DNA of 37,469 nt from an uncultured Paracoccaceae bacterium (GTDB lineage Bacteria > Pseudomonadota > Alphaproteobacteria > Rhodobacterales > Rhodobacteraceae). Position 1 is the first letter of the stretch, and every line of letters starts with the position of its first letter. Under the pieces are notes generated by a model, which made no database searches, had not been told where the DNA came from, and saw only the letters and a program-made list of their open reading frames with translations. The position numbers and the translations under genes were made by a program. This document shows positions 1-7,326 of the stretch, one piece after another. The stretch spans positions 1 to 37,469 of the forward strand of contig CALJZN010000036.1 in assembly GCA_937983405.1 (NCBI GenBank). Reading direction: 5' to 3'.

Positions 1-1
1 A

Positions 2-430
2 CCGGTCAACACCGCCACGACCAACGCGCTGGCCATGGCGCTGACCCGCCGGGACGAGGCCCCGCAGGCGCTGACGCGCGCACAGGTCGACCGGTTCCTC
101 GACCGGCTGGGTGAGGAGCTGAAGGACCGCATCCGCAGGCACGACTTCAAGGTGCGCTTCCGCACCACGCTTTCGGCCATCGCCGGGCTGTTCCGCTGGC
201 GCGTCCGCGAACCCTACGCGCTGCTCGCCGCAGAGGACGCGGCCGCCGCCCGGCTGCGCGAGGCCCTTCTCGCGGCGCAAGGGCGCCTGCCCGAGACCCG
301 CGCCCCGCAGCAGGAGCTGAAGCTCGGCCAGATCGCGGCGATCATCGCCTATCTCGACGGCGGCGGCGACCCCGACATCCTGCGCCGCCTCGACGACGGG
401 GAGGAGGACGACGGCGACCCCGACCCCTGA
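2..430 (+). CDS. Unrecognised protein, 3' part only
   Basis: The frame is open from the window edge through an internal Met at position 35 to a TGA ending at 430, so the true start probably lies upstream. I do not recognise a family. The visible 142 residues are rich in Arg, Ala and Glu and look mainly helical. A basic middle part (around RDHDFKVRFR-like residues, near base 150) is followed by a very acidic tail of Asp and Glu. No signal peptide or membrane segment is visible in this part. Codon use matches the neighbouring genes, which supports a real gene. The 268-base gap to the next gene shows no RNA gene or clear terminator. Confidence 0.55.
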   Translation, partial: PVNTATTNALAMALTRRDEAPQALTRAQVDRFLDRLGEELKDRIRRHDFKVRFRTTLSAIAGLFRWRVREPYALLAAEDAAAARLREALLAAQGRLPETRAPQQELKLGQIAAIIAYLDGGGDPDILRRLDDGEEDDGDPDP

Positions 431-698
431 CCGAGGCGCCGCATCCGCGGTACCCGTCACGGGAGGATCCCGACATCAACGTCTCTCTGTGTTCCGGGCC
501 TTGCAGCCGCGTTCCGCTTGTCCGGCGCGTCGCGATCTTCCGGCCGCGCAGGCCCATCGACCCCGGCCTTGTGCCGGCTGCACGGCGGCTCATCGGCACG
601 ATGATGACGGACCGCCTCGGGGCGGCGCCGTCTGTCACCTTTCCGACATGACGCTCGGCTAGGACAGGGCATCAACCTTTGGACCGAAAGGGCTTGCC

Positions 699-1673
699 AT
701 GCATCGCTATCGTCTGCTCGCCGCCGCGCTCGGGCTGGGGACCCTGATGGGCGCCCCGGCGATCGCGCAGTCGATCACCGTCTACACCGCGCATGCGCCC
801 GAGATCTACCAGGCCGTCGTGCCGAAGTTCGAGGCTGCCACCGGCATCCGCGTCGAGCTTGTGCAGGCCGGGTCGGGCGACATCGTGCAGCGCGCGCGCG
901 CCGAGGCGGCCAACCCGATCGCCGATGTGATCTGGTCGATCGGCGGCGAGGCGCTCGAGGCCAACAGCGGCCTGCTCGAGCCCTACACCCCGGCCGAGAT
1001 CGACAAGATCAACCCGCTCTACCTCGGCGGCACCAACTGGCTGCCCTACACCGCGATCCCGATGGCCTTCATCGTCAACACCAACCTCGTGCCGGACGGC
1101 GAGGAGCCCACGACCTGGGCCGACCTGGCCGATCCCAAGTGGAAGGGCCGTGTCGCCTTCGCCGGGGCCGACGGGTCGGGCAGCGCCTTCATCCAGATGG
1201 CCACCGTGCTGCATGTCTACGGCGAGGAAGAGGGCTGGAAGCTCTTCGAGAAGATGATGGCCAACTTCGTCATCACCAACTCGTCCGGGGCGGTGCCTCG
1301 CGGCACTGCGGGCGGGGAATATGCTGTGGGCCTCACGCTCGAGGAAGCGGCCTATCGCTATGTCACGGGTGGTGCCCCGGTGAAGATCGTCTATCCCGCC
1401 GACGGCAACTATGCCGGGGCCGATGCGGTGGCGCTGGTCCGGGGCGGCCCCAACCCCGAGGGCGGCAAGGCCTTCATCGACTTCGTGCTGTCGGCCGAGA
1501 TCCAGGGCTTCCTCGTCGAGGCGATGAAGCGCCGCTCGGTGCGCACCGATGTCGCCGACCCCGCCGGGCTGATCCCGCTGTCGGAGATGAACATCAACAA
1601 CTACGCGATCGCCTGGGCGGGCGAGAACCGCGAGCGGTTCATCCGCCAGTATCTCGCCATCCTGCGGCGCTAG
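699..1673 (+). CDS. ABC transporter periplasmic substrate-binding protein, ferric iron/organophosphate type
   Basis: This is a 324-residue extracytoplasmic solute-binding protein, the capture component of the importer encoded by the next two genes. A Sec signal peptide is visible: Arg near the N terminus, a hydrophobic stretch, then cleavage after AIAQ at about residue 24. The mature part begins ITVYTAHAPE and continues with the AxxANPxADV pattern of the type 2 periplasmic binding fold shared by FbpA/AfuA-like iron proteins and by 2-aminoethylphosphonate and sugar-phosphate binders. The paired tyrosines that bind Fe(III) in classical FbpA are not obvious, so the ligand may be an organophosphate. 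A purine-rich AAAGGG about 8 bases before the ATG supports the start. The gene opens a three-gene operon on the plus strand. Confidence 0.85.
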   Translation: MHRYRLLAAALGLGTLMGAPAIAQSITVYTAHAPEIYQAVVPKFEAATGIRVELVQAGSGDIVQRARAEAANPIADVIWSIGGEALEANSGLLEPYTPAEIDKINPLYLGGTNWLPYTAIPMAFIVNTNLVPDGEEPTTWADLADPKWKGRVAFAGADGSGSAFIQMATVLHVYGEEEGWKLFEKMMANFVITNSSGAVPRGTAGGEYAVGLTLEEAAYRYVTGGAPVKIVYPADGNYAGADAVALVRGGPNPEGGKAFIDFVLSAEIQGFLVEAMKRRSVRTDVADPAGLIPLSEMNINNYAIAWAGENRERFIRQYLAILRR

Positions 1674-1720
1674 GCGCTGCGGGCGGCGCGGCTCGCCCGC
1701 GCCGCCCCCCCCTGTCTGCC

Positions 1721-2791
1721 ATGGCCGACATCTCGATCCGCGGCGCGGTCAAGCGCTTCTCGGGGCAGGAGGCGCTGAAGCGCCTCGACCTCGACATCCG
1801 CTCGGGCGAGTTCTTCACGCTGCTCGGCCCCTCGGGCTGCGGCAAGACCACGCTGCTGCGCCTGATCGCGGGCTTCCACGAGGCCGACGAGGGCCGCCTT
1901 GCCATCGCCGGCGAGGATGCGGGGCATCTGCCGCCCTGGCGGCGCGAGACCGGCATGGTGTTCCAGAACTACGCGCTGTTCCCGCATCTGTCGGTGTTCG
2001 ACAACGTGGCCTACGGGCTGCGCCAGCGCGGCCTGCCCCGGGCCGAGCTGGCAGCGCGCGTGCACGAGGCGCTGGCGCGCGTCCGGCTCGGCCCCTTCGC
2101 GGCGCGCATGCCCGAGCAGCTTTCGGGCGGGCAGAAGCAGCGCGTGGCGCTGGCGCGGGCGCTGGTGATCCGGCCGCGCGTGCTGCTGATGGACGAGCCG
2201 CTGTCGAACCTCGACGCGCGGCTGCGCATCGACCTGCGCCGCGACATCCGGCTGCTGCAGCAGGAACTCGGCATCACCACCGTCTACGTCACCCACGACC
2301 AGGAAGAGGCGCTCGCCGTCTCGGACCGCATCATGGTGATGGAGGCGGGCGAGATCCGCCAGATCGGCACGCCGCACGCGATCTACGATGCTCCCGAGCA
2401 TGTCTTCGTCGCGGGCTTCATCGGCGCCTGCGCGCTGCTGCCGGGGCGGGTGCGGGGCGGCGCGCTCGAGATTGCCGGCGCCCGCCTGCCCCCGCCCGCC
2501 CCGCTGCCCGAGGGCGCGGAGGTGACCCTGGCGCTGCGGCCGCAGGACCTGGCGCTGGCCGAGGGGCCCGGACCCGACCGGCTGGCGGGGCGGGTGCGGC
2601 TGGCAAGCTTCCTCGGCGCGCAGACGCGCCTCACCGTCGCGCTCGACGCCGGCGGCGAGGTCGAGGCCGACCTGCCCCGCGGCGCCGACGGCCGCCTGCC
2701 CGCCCGGGGCGCGCCGGTGCATCTGGCGCCGCTGGGCGGCCCGCTGTTCGATGCCCGCCCCGGGCCGGGGCAGGGGCGGCGGCTGGCATGA
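1721..2791 (+). CDS. ABC transporter ATP-binding protein (ferric/phosphonate/polyamine-type importer)
   Basis: This 356-residue cytoplasmic ATPase powers import by the adjacent binding protein and permease. The nucleotide-binding domain fills roughly residues 1-235. It has Walker A GPSGCGKTT, the signature LSGGQKQR, Walker B LLMDEPLSNLD and the switch histidine in VTHDQEEAL. The last 120 residues look like the TOBE-type regulatory domain found in PotA/FbpC/UgpC-like ATPases. The ATG at 1721 was chosen because MADISIRGAVKRF begins the domain properly; an open frame continues upstream but overlaps the previous gene. The stop overlaps the permease start in ATGA, indicating translational coupling. 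Membership of the family is clear, but the substrate is not. Confidence 0.9.
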   Translation: MADISIRGAVKRFSGQEALKRLDLDIRSGEFFTLLGPSGCGKTTLLRLIAGFHEADEGRLAIAGEDAGHLPPWRRETGMVFQNYALFPHLSVFDNVAYGLRQRGLPRAELAARVHEALARVRLGPFAARMPEQLSGGQKQRVALARALVIRPRVLLMDEPLSNLDARLRIDLRRDIRLLQQELGITTVYVTHDQEEALAVSDRIMVMEAGEIRQIGTPHAIYDAPEHVFVAGFIGACALLPGRVRGGALEIAGARLPPPAPLPEGAEVTLALRPQDLALAEGPGPDRLAGRVRLASFLGAQTRLTVALDAGGEVEADLPRGADGRLPARGAPVHLAPLGGPLFDARPGPGQGRRLA

Positions 2792-4482
2792 GGCCCGCGG
2801 CGCGCGCCGATGCGGGCCGGGCGCGCCGGCGGTGGCGCGGCCCCGACCTCTGGGACGGGGTGACGCTGGCGGGCTTCGCGGTGCTCGCCCTCCTCGTGCT
2901 CTGGCCGCTGGGGCAGCTTTTCCGGGCGAGCTTCCATGCCGAGTTCACGGGCGAGTTCGGGCTGTCGAACTACGCCACCTTCTTCGGCTCGCGCTATTTC
3001 CGCGCCGCGCTTTGGAACTCGCTGGCGATCTCGGCGCTGTCCGCGCTCGGGGCGCTGGCGGTGGGGCTGCCGCTGGCCGTGGTCATGGCGCGCCGGCGCA
3101 TCCCCGGGGGCGGGGCGGTGCGCATCCTGATCGTTCTGTCGCTGATGTCGCCGCCCTTCATCGGCGCCTATGCCTGGATCATCCTGCTTGGCCGTGGCGG
3201 GGTGCTGACGCGCTGGGCGCAGGCGGCGGGCGTCGATCTGCCGTCGATCTACGGCCCGGGCGGCATCGTCTTCGTCAGCGTCCTGCAGCTTTATCCGCTG
3301 GTGTTCCTGCTCGCCTACGGCGCGCTGCAGCGTATCGACCGCAGCCTCGAGGAGGCCGCGGCGATCCTCGGGCGGCGGCCGGCGAATGCCTTCCTGACGA
3401 CGGCCTTCCCGATGATGCGCCCGGCCGTGGTCACGGGTGCGCTGCTGGTGTTCCTTGCGGTGCTGTCGGACTTCGGCGCCCCGATCCTGCTGGGCGAGAA
3501 CTTCGAGGTGCTGGCGACCCTCGCCTTCCGCCTCTATCTTTCCGAGGTCGGGGGCGAGCCGGCGATGGCCGCGACCACCTCGGTGCTGCTGGTGGCGCTG
3601 GCGGGGGCGGCGATCCTGCTGCAACGGCTGCTGCTGGCCGGGCGCAGCCATGCGGGCGACAGCACCGTGGCCCCGCCCGAGCGGCGGGCGCTGCGCGGGG
3701 CGGCCGAGCGGCTGCTGCTGCCCGCCTTCGCCTGGGGCGTGGTGCTGGTGGCGAACCTGCCGCTGCTTGTCATCGTCTACACCTCTTTCCTCGAAACCCG
3801 CGGGCCGGTGTTCGGCGAGGCGTTTTCGCTCATGTCCTACCGCACGGTCTTTGCCACCGTCGGCCGGGCGGTCACCAACAGCCTGACCTTCTCGGCCCTC
3901 GCGCTGGCGCTCATTGCGGTGGCGGGGGCGCTGCTGGGCTATCTGCTGGCGCGGCGCGACACGGCAGCGACGCGGGCGCTCGACGCGCTGCTGATGATCC
4001 CCTACGTCATTCCCGGAACGGTGCTCGGCATCGGCTTCATCACCGCCTTCAACGCCCCGCCGCTCTACCTGACGGGAACGGTGGCGATCATCGTTGTGGC
4101 CTATTTCATCCGCCGGCTGCCCTACATGGTGCGCGCGGCGGCGGCGATCGTCTATCAGGTCGATCGCGCGGTCGAGGAGGCCTCGGTCAACCTCGGCGCG
4201 CCGCCGCTGCGGACCTTCCGCAAGATCATGCTGCCGCTGATGGCGCCGGGGCTGCTGGCGGGGGCGACGCTGGCCTTCGTCGAGGTCATCAACGAGCTTT
4301 CGGCCACGGTCGTCCTCTACACCGGCCGCACCGTCACCATGCCCATCGCCACCTACAGCCAGGTCATCGGCGGCGCCTATGGCACGGCGGCTGCGGTGGC
4401 CAGCCTGCTTGTACTTGTCACCGGGCTGGCGCTGGCCGTCTTCAACCTCGTCGGCGGGCGCGAGGACCGGATGTCGCTGTAG
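2788..4482 (+). CDS. ABC transporter permease, two fused transmembrane domains (FbpB/PhnU-like)
   Basis: This 564-residue inner-membrane protein carries two copies of the binding-protein-dependent permease domain in one chain, as in FbpB of iron(III) importers and the fused permeases of aminoethylphosphonate importers. Many hydrophobic helices are visible, in two blocks separated by a linker near residues 280-310. Each half has an EAA-like loop that contacts the ATPase, with cores LEEAAAILGRRP in the first and VEEASVNLGAPP in the second. The start overlaps the ATPase stop (ATGA). The gene ends the operon and converges on the tRNA-Leu gene. The 37 bases between them are GC-rich and contain no T-run terminator. 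Confidence 0.88.
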   Translation: MRPAARADAGRARRRWRGPDLWDGVTLAGFAVLALLVLWPLGQLFRASFHAEFTGEFGLSNYATFFGSRYFRAALWNSLAISALSALGALAVGLPLAVVMARRRIPGGGAVRILIVLSLMSPPFIGAYAWIILLGRGGVLTRWAQAAGVDLPSIYGPGGIVFVSVLQLYPLVFLLAYGALQRIDRSLEEAAAILGRRPANAFLTTAFPMMRPAVVTGALLVFLAVLSDFGAPILLGENFEVLATLAFRLYLSEVGGEPAMAATTSVLLVALAGAAILLQRLLLAGRSHAGDSTVAPPERRALRGAAERLLLPAFAWGVVLVANLPLLVIVYTSFLETRGPVFGEAFSLMSYRTVFATVGRAVTNSLTFSALALALIAVAGALLGYLLARRDTAATRALDALLMIPYVIPGTVLGIGFITAFNAPPLYLTGTVAIIVVAYFIRRLPYMVRAAAAIVYQVDRAVEEASVNLGAPPLRTFRKIMLPLMAPGLLAGATLAFVEVINELSATVVLYTGRTVTMPIATYSQVIGGAYGTAAAVASLLVLVTGLALAVFNLVGGREDRMSL

Positions 4483-4518
4483 CGCGCGCCCCCGGGCCGC
4501 GCGGTCGCGGCTGCCCGG

Positions 4519-4602
4519 TGGCCGCTGTGGGGCTCGAACCCACACGCCGTTTCCGGCCGGGCATTTTAAGTGCCCTGAGTCTACCCATTCCTCCAAGCGG
4601 CC
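4519..4602 (-). tRNA. tRNA-Leu (anticodon UAA)
   Basis: Read on the minus strand this folds as a class II tRNA. The seven-base acceptor arm GGCCGCT pairs with AGCGGCC, with A as discriminator. The D stem is GAG/CTC with GGGTAGA in the loop. The anticodon stem GGGCA/TGCCC holds loop CTTAAAA, giving anticodon UAA. A long variable arm GCCG-GAAA-CGGC is followed by the T arm GTGGG-TTCGAGC-CCCAC. CCA is not encoded. It reads UUA, a rare codon in so GC-rich a genome. Confidence 0.95.
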
Positions 4603-4611
4603 ACGCGCGGC

Positions 4612-4640
4612 AGTTAGCGCGAGCCCGGCGGACGACTCAA
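4612..4640 (-). promoter_or_regulatory. Candidate promoter of tRNA-Leu
   Basis: On the minus strand TTGAGT (4640-4635) is followed after 17 bases by CTAACT (4617-4612). This -10 element lies nine bases before the first base of the mature tRNA, the spacing expected for a housekeeping sigma factor promoter. The call rests on sequence match and position only. Confidence 0.5.
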
Positions 4641-4818
4641 GCGCGTCCGCCCGGGGCGTCGGGCCTTCTGCTCGCCATGCATGACGGGCGGCCGTGTCGC
4701 CCGGGGCCCTGCGCCTGTCTCGATCCGTCGCATTGCGCCCGCGGGGCCGCCGTCGTTCCATGGCGCTGGTCGCCGCCCGGCCGCAACGGGCGACCCACGC
4801 GGCCGACAGGGACCGACC

Positions 4819-5427
4819 ATGACCGACCCCGGTCACATCGCCCGCACCGTCCTTCCCCGGGGACGCTGGAGCGGACCGGCCGACCGCCTTCGGCTGACCT
4901 ACGACGAGCGCTGCCTGCGCCGCCGGCGGCTGGTGACGGTCGGCGGCCGCGCCGTCCTGCTCGAGCTGCCCGACACCGCCTGCCTGAACCCGGGCGATGC
5001 CGTCGCGCTGGACGACGGCAGTCTGGTGGCGGTCGAGGCGGCAGACGAGCCGCTGCTCGAGGTGCGGGGACCCGAGCTTGCGCGGCTGGCCTGGCACATC
5101 GGCTACCGCCGCGCCCCCTGCCGGATCGAGGCCGACCGGCTGCTGATCCGCGGGGATCACCGGCTTGCGGACCAGCTGCGCGGGCTCGGGGCCGAGCTGC
5201 GGGGGCTTACGGCGCCCTTCCTGCCCGACGCGGCCGCGGGCGAGGCGCCCGACCGGACCATGGGCGACGGCGGCGCCCCGGGCCCCGACAAGGCGGAGCA
5301 CGCGCGCGCCCACGACCACGCCGACGAAAGCCGCGACGGTCGGGTCCATCCGGTGCGCCGCGTGCTCGCGCACATCTCGCACCGTTCGAGCGAGGACGAT
5401 CCCGGCGCCGCCGACAGCCCCGAGTGA
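4819..5427 (+). CDS. ureE: Urease accessory protein UreE (nickel metallochaperone), orphan
   Basis: UreE delivers Ni(II) to the urease maturation complex UreDFG. The 202-residue product has the family pattern: LRLTYDERCLRRRRL near residues 28-42, an LNPGDAVALDDG block, then LARLAWHIGYRRAPCRIE around residue 95, where the metal-site histidine is expected. A weakly conserved tail containing HARAHDHADE recalls the His-rich tails of many UreE proteins. The ATG at 4819 fits the family N terminus, although the frame is open about 140 bases further upstream. No ureABC, ureD, ureF, ureG or nickel transporter lies in the window. On one side is a tRNA-Leu gene and on the other an unrelated gene. The rest of the urease set may be elsewhere or lost. 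Confidence 0.85.
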   Translation: MTDPGHIARTVLPRGRWSGPADRLRLTYDERCLRRRRLVTVGGRAVLLELPDTACLNPGDAVALDDGSLVAVEAADEPLLEVRGPELARLAWHIGYRRAPCRIEADRLLIRGDHRLADQLRGLGAELRGLTAPFLPDAAAGEAPDRTMGDGGAPGPDKAEHARAHDHADESRDGRVHPVRRVLAHISHRSSEDDPGAADSPE

Positions 5428-5609
5428 CGGCCCGCCGTCCTGCCCCGCCGTCCGCCCCCGCCGCCCGCCCCCGCCGGCAGCGACCGAGGCGCACCGGAGG
5501 CTGCCGGCCGCCGCCCGAGCGGGACCGAAGGCCAGCCCCGGCCGCAGCGCGACCACGGGCGCGCGACAGGGGCGGAAAGGGTAGGGGGCAGGCAAGGGAT
5601 CGGCGGCGC

Positions 5610-6545
5610 CTAGCGATCGTCCCCATGGGCAAGCCCCGCCTGCGCCGCGCGCAGGGCGCGGCGAAAGCGGGGCAGGTCGTGGCGCGCAAGCACGGCGGTG
5701 CACAGCCGCTCCACCCGCCGCGGGCCGCCGGGGGCCGCCCGCGACAGCAGCCGGCGCAGCCAGGGCGCATGATCGCGCCGCGCGCGCCAGGCCGCGTGGA
5801 AGGCCGCCGGCGTCAGCGTGCCCTCGACCAGCCGGGTCAGCAGCCCCGGCAGAAGGCCCATCGCCGCAAGCATCGCCTCGGGGTGCGGGCCCGCGCCGGG
5901 CATCCGCAGCGGCGCGACATGGCGGCCGCGGAACAGGGCCGCGTGCATGGCATCCGGCGGCTCGAGCGGATCGAAGGCCAGGAACACCCGCGCCGCGCCC
6001 TCGGTCATCGCCGGGGCAAAGCCGTAGCGGTCGGTGAAGGTCAGCCGCCGATGGGCGCGAAAGCGCGCATCCCAGCCCGCCACCGCGGGGTCGAGCGTGG
6101 CCTGCGGTGCGGCGGCGAACACGGTCGCGCCGGGCGCGGCCACCGAATAGGCGCAGGCGGCATAGCCCCCCGCCCCCGCGCCCCAGAAGGCGACATGGTC
6201 GAAATCCTCGAAGAAGGCATCGTCCACCAGCCGGTCCACATGCGCGTAGACCGCCGGATCGCGCCACCAGGTCGGGCCTTCGGCCATGAAGCACAGAAGC
6301 GACCAGCCCCGGGGTCGCACGATGTCAAGGCCCAGCGGCAGGCCGCCGGGGTGCCGCGCGCGCACGGCTTCGGCGGATTCGAAGGTGACCAGCAGGCGGG
6401 GCCCCTCGTCCACGAACAGGACCGAATGGCGCTCGCCCAGCCGGCGGAACTCGCCCGACTCCTCGGCCATGGCTTCGAGACGTGCTTGCCAGTCCGCCGG
6501 TCGTGCGGCGGCCCGGGTTACGGGGGCCTCCGTGGTGTCGTCCAT
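5610..6545 (-). CDS. Alpha/beta-hydrolase-fold protein of unknown function, nucleophile serine absent
   Basis: The product is 311 residues. The segment VAFWGAGAGGYAACAYS in the first half resembles the nucleophile elbow of alpha/beta hydrolases (normally GxSxGG), with Ala where the Ser should be. Later a DPLEPPD segment and a GPH segment sit where the acid and histidine of the triad are expected. From memory, related Rhodobacterales proteins have a Ser at the elbow and are sometimes labelled phosphoadenosine phosphosulfate reductase, which the sequence does not support. The ATG at 6545 was preferred because the upstream extension to 6653 is low-complexity Pro/Ala. The substrate is unknown. 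It might be a structural or binding protein rather than an enzyme. Confidence 0.65.
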   Translation of the reverse strand: MDDTTEAPVTRAAARPADWQARLEAMAEESGEFRRLGERHSVLFVDEGPRLLVTFESAEAVRARHPGGLPLGLDIVRPRGWSLLCFMAEGPTWWRDPAVYAHVDRLVDDAFFEDFDHVAFWGAGAGGYAACAYSVAAPGATVFAAAPQATLDPAVAGWDARFRAHRRLTFTDRYGFAPAMTEGAARVFLAFDPLEPPDAMHAALFRGRHVAPLRMPGAGPHPEAMLAAMGLLPGLLTRLVEGTLTPAAFHAAWRARRDHAPWLRRLLSRAAPGGPRRVERLCTAVLARHDLPRFRRALRAAQAGLAHGDDR

Positions 6546-6677
6546 GCGTGCGCTGTCCTCGGCAGCCTCGGATGCCGCCCTCGCCGCACTGTCCCCTGCC
6601 GGAGCGGGGTTGGCAACGGGCCGGGCCTTGTGCGGGGGGGGCCGGGGCGGCAACAGTCCGTCGCCGGATCGCCGCCG

Positions 6678-7064
6678 TCAGCCGGTTGCGTCCCCGTCGG
6701 GCTTGCAGAAAAGCTCGTGCATCAGCGCCACCGTGCGCTGTGCCTTGCGGTCGGCGATCGCGTAGTAGATCGCCTTGCCCTGCCGCCGGCAGCTGACCAC
6801 GCCCTCCAGCCGCAGTCGCGCCAGCTGCTGGCTGACCGCCGCCTGCCGGCTGCTCAGCAGGGCCTCGAGCTCGGTCACCGACTTCTCGCCCGACGACAGA
6901 TGGCACAGGATCATCAGCCGCCCCTCATGCGCCAGCGCCTTGAGGAAGTTGGATGCGGCCTGCGCCCGGGCCGTCATCTCGGCCGCGGGGATGGCAACCT
7001 CGGGCGGGGCAGGCAGGGGCGCGGTTGCGGCATGTGCAGGCATGGTAGAAGCTTTCGTCGTCAT
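6678..7064 (-). CDS. ArsR-family regulator of the SqrR/BigR persulfide-sensor type
   Basis: This 128-residue winged-helix repressor has the ArsR core from about residue 31 to 120: KALAHEGRLMILCHLSSGEK, then a recognition helix around SRQAAVSQQLARLR and a wing with RRQGKAIYYA. Cysteines fall at 54, 92 and 120. Cys54 and Cys120 are 66 residues apart, the same spacing as the sensing pair of SqrR (41/107), BigR (42/108) and HlyU (38/104), which form a disulfide or polysulfide bridge on exposure to sulfane sulfur. No metal-binding CxC motif of ArsR/SmtB proteins is seen. It lies downstream of a sulfite/sulfate exporter gene, but behind its own candidate promoter. ATG 7064 was taken as start; ATG 7043 is possible. 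The first 30 residues look disordered. Confidence 0.85.
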   Translation of the reverse strand: MTTKASTMPAHAATAPLPAPPEVAIPAAEMTARAQAASNFLKALAHEGRLMILCHLSSGEKSVTELEALLSSRQAAVSQQLARLRLEGVVSCRRQGKAIYYAIADRKAQRTVALMHELFCKPDGDATG

Positions 7065-7271
7065 CGGTTCGCGCAAGGGGACCCCGGGCCACCCCGGCCC
7101 GTGCGTTCTTGCCACGGTCTGTGCATTCCCCAGCCTAGGGCGTGCCGCGCATCGCTGGCGACCCGTCCCGGGCAATTTCCTGCCGATGTGGCCGCCGTGC
7201 TGCGGCAGAGGTCCGGCCATGCGCCGCCGCCGCCAGGGCCGCCTGCGGACAGGGGGAGATGCCCAGATCAC

Positions 7272-7306
7272 ATTCGTGAATTACATTGTGTCTCACTGCG
7301 GGTCAA
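7272..7306 (-). promoter_or_regulatory. Candidate promoter and operator of the SqrR-like gene
   Basis: On the minus strand TTGACC (7306-7301) is followed after 15 bases by TGTAAT (7285-7280). A small inverted repeat ATTC-GT-GAAT (7272-7281) touches the -10 element. This is the only AT-rich patch in the 260 bases between the exporter and regulator genes. Position and symmetry suggest autoregulation. The 15-base spacing is shorter than ideal, so the exact -10 is uncertain. Confidence 0.4.
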
Positions 7307-7326
7307 GCGCCGCGCCGTCGCCCGCG

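Noticed and set aside
4519-4602. tRNA-Leu as an integration site of a mobile element
   Set aside because: No integrase, no repeated 3' tRNA fragment and no change in composition was seen on either side.
4681-4818. Upstream extension of ureE
   Set aside because: UreE proteins start close to the DRLRLTYDE-type segment; the extra 46 residues are Arg/Pro/Gly-rich and the ATG at 4819 fits the family length.
2383-6294. Very long open frame (1303 codons) on the minus strand
   Set aside because: It lies antisense to the ABC transporter genes, runs across the tRNA gene, and gives Arg/His/Gly-rich translation typical of shadow frames in GC-rich DNA.
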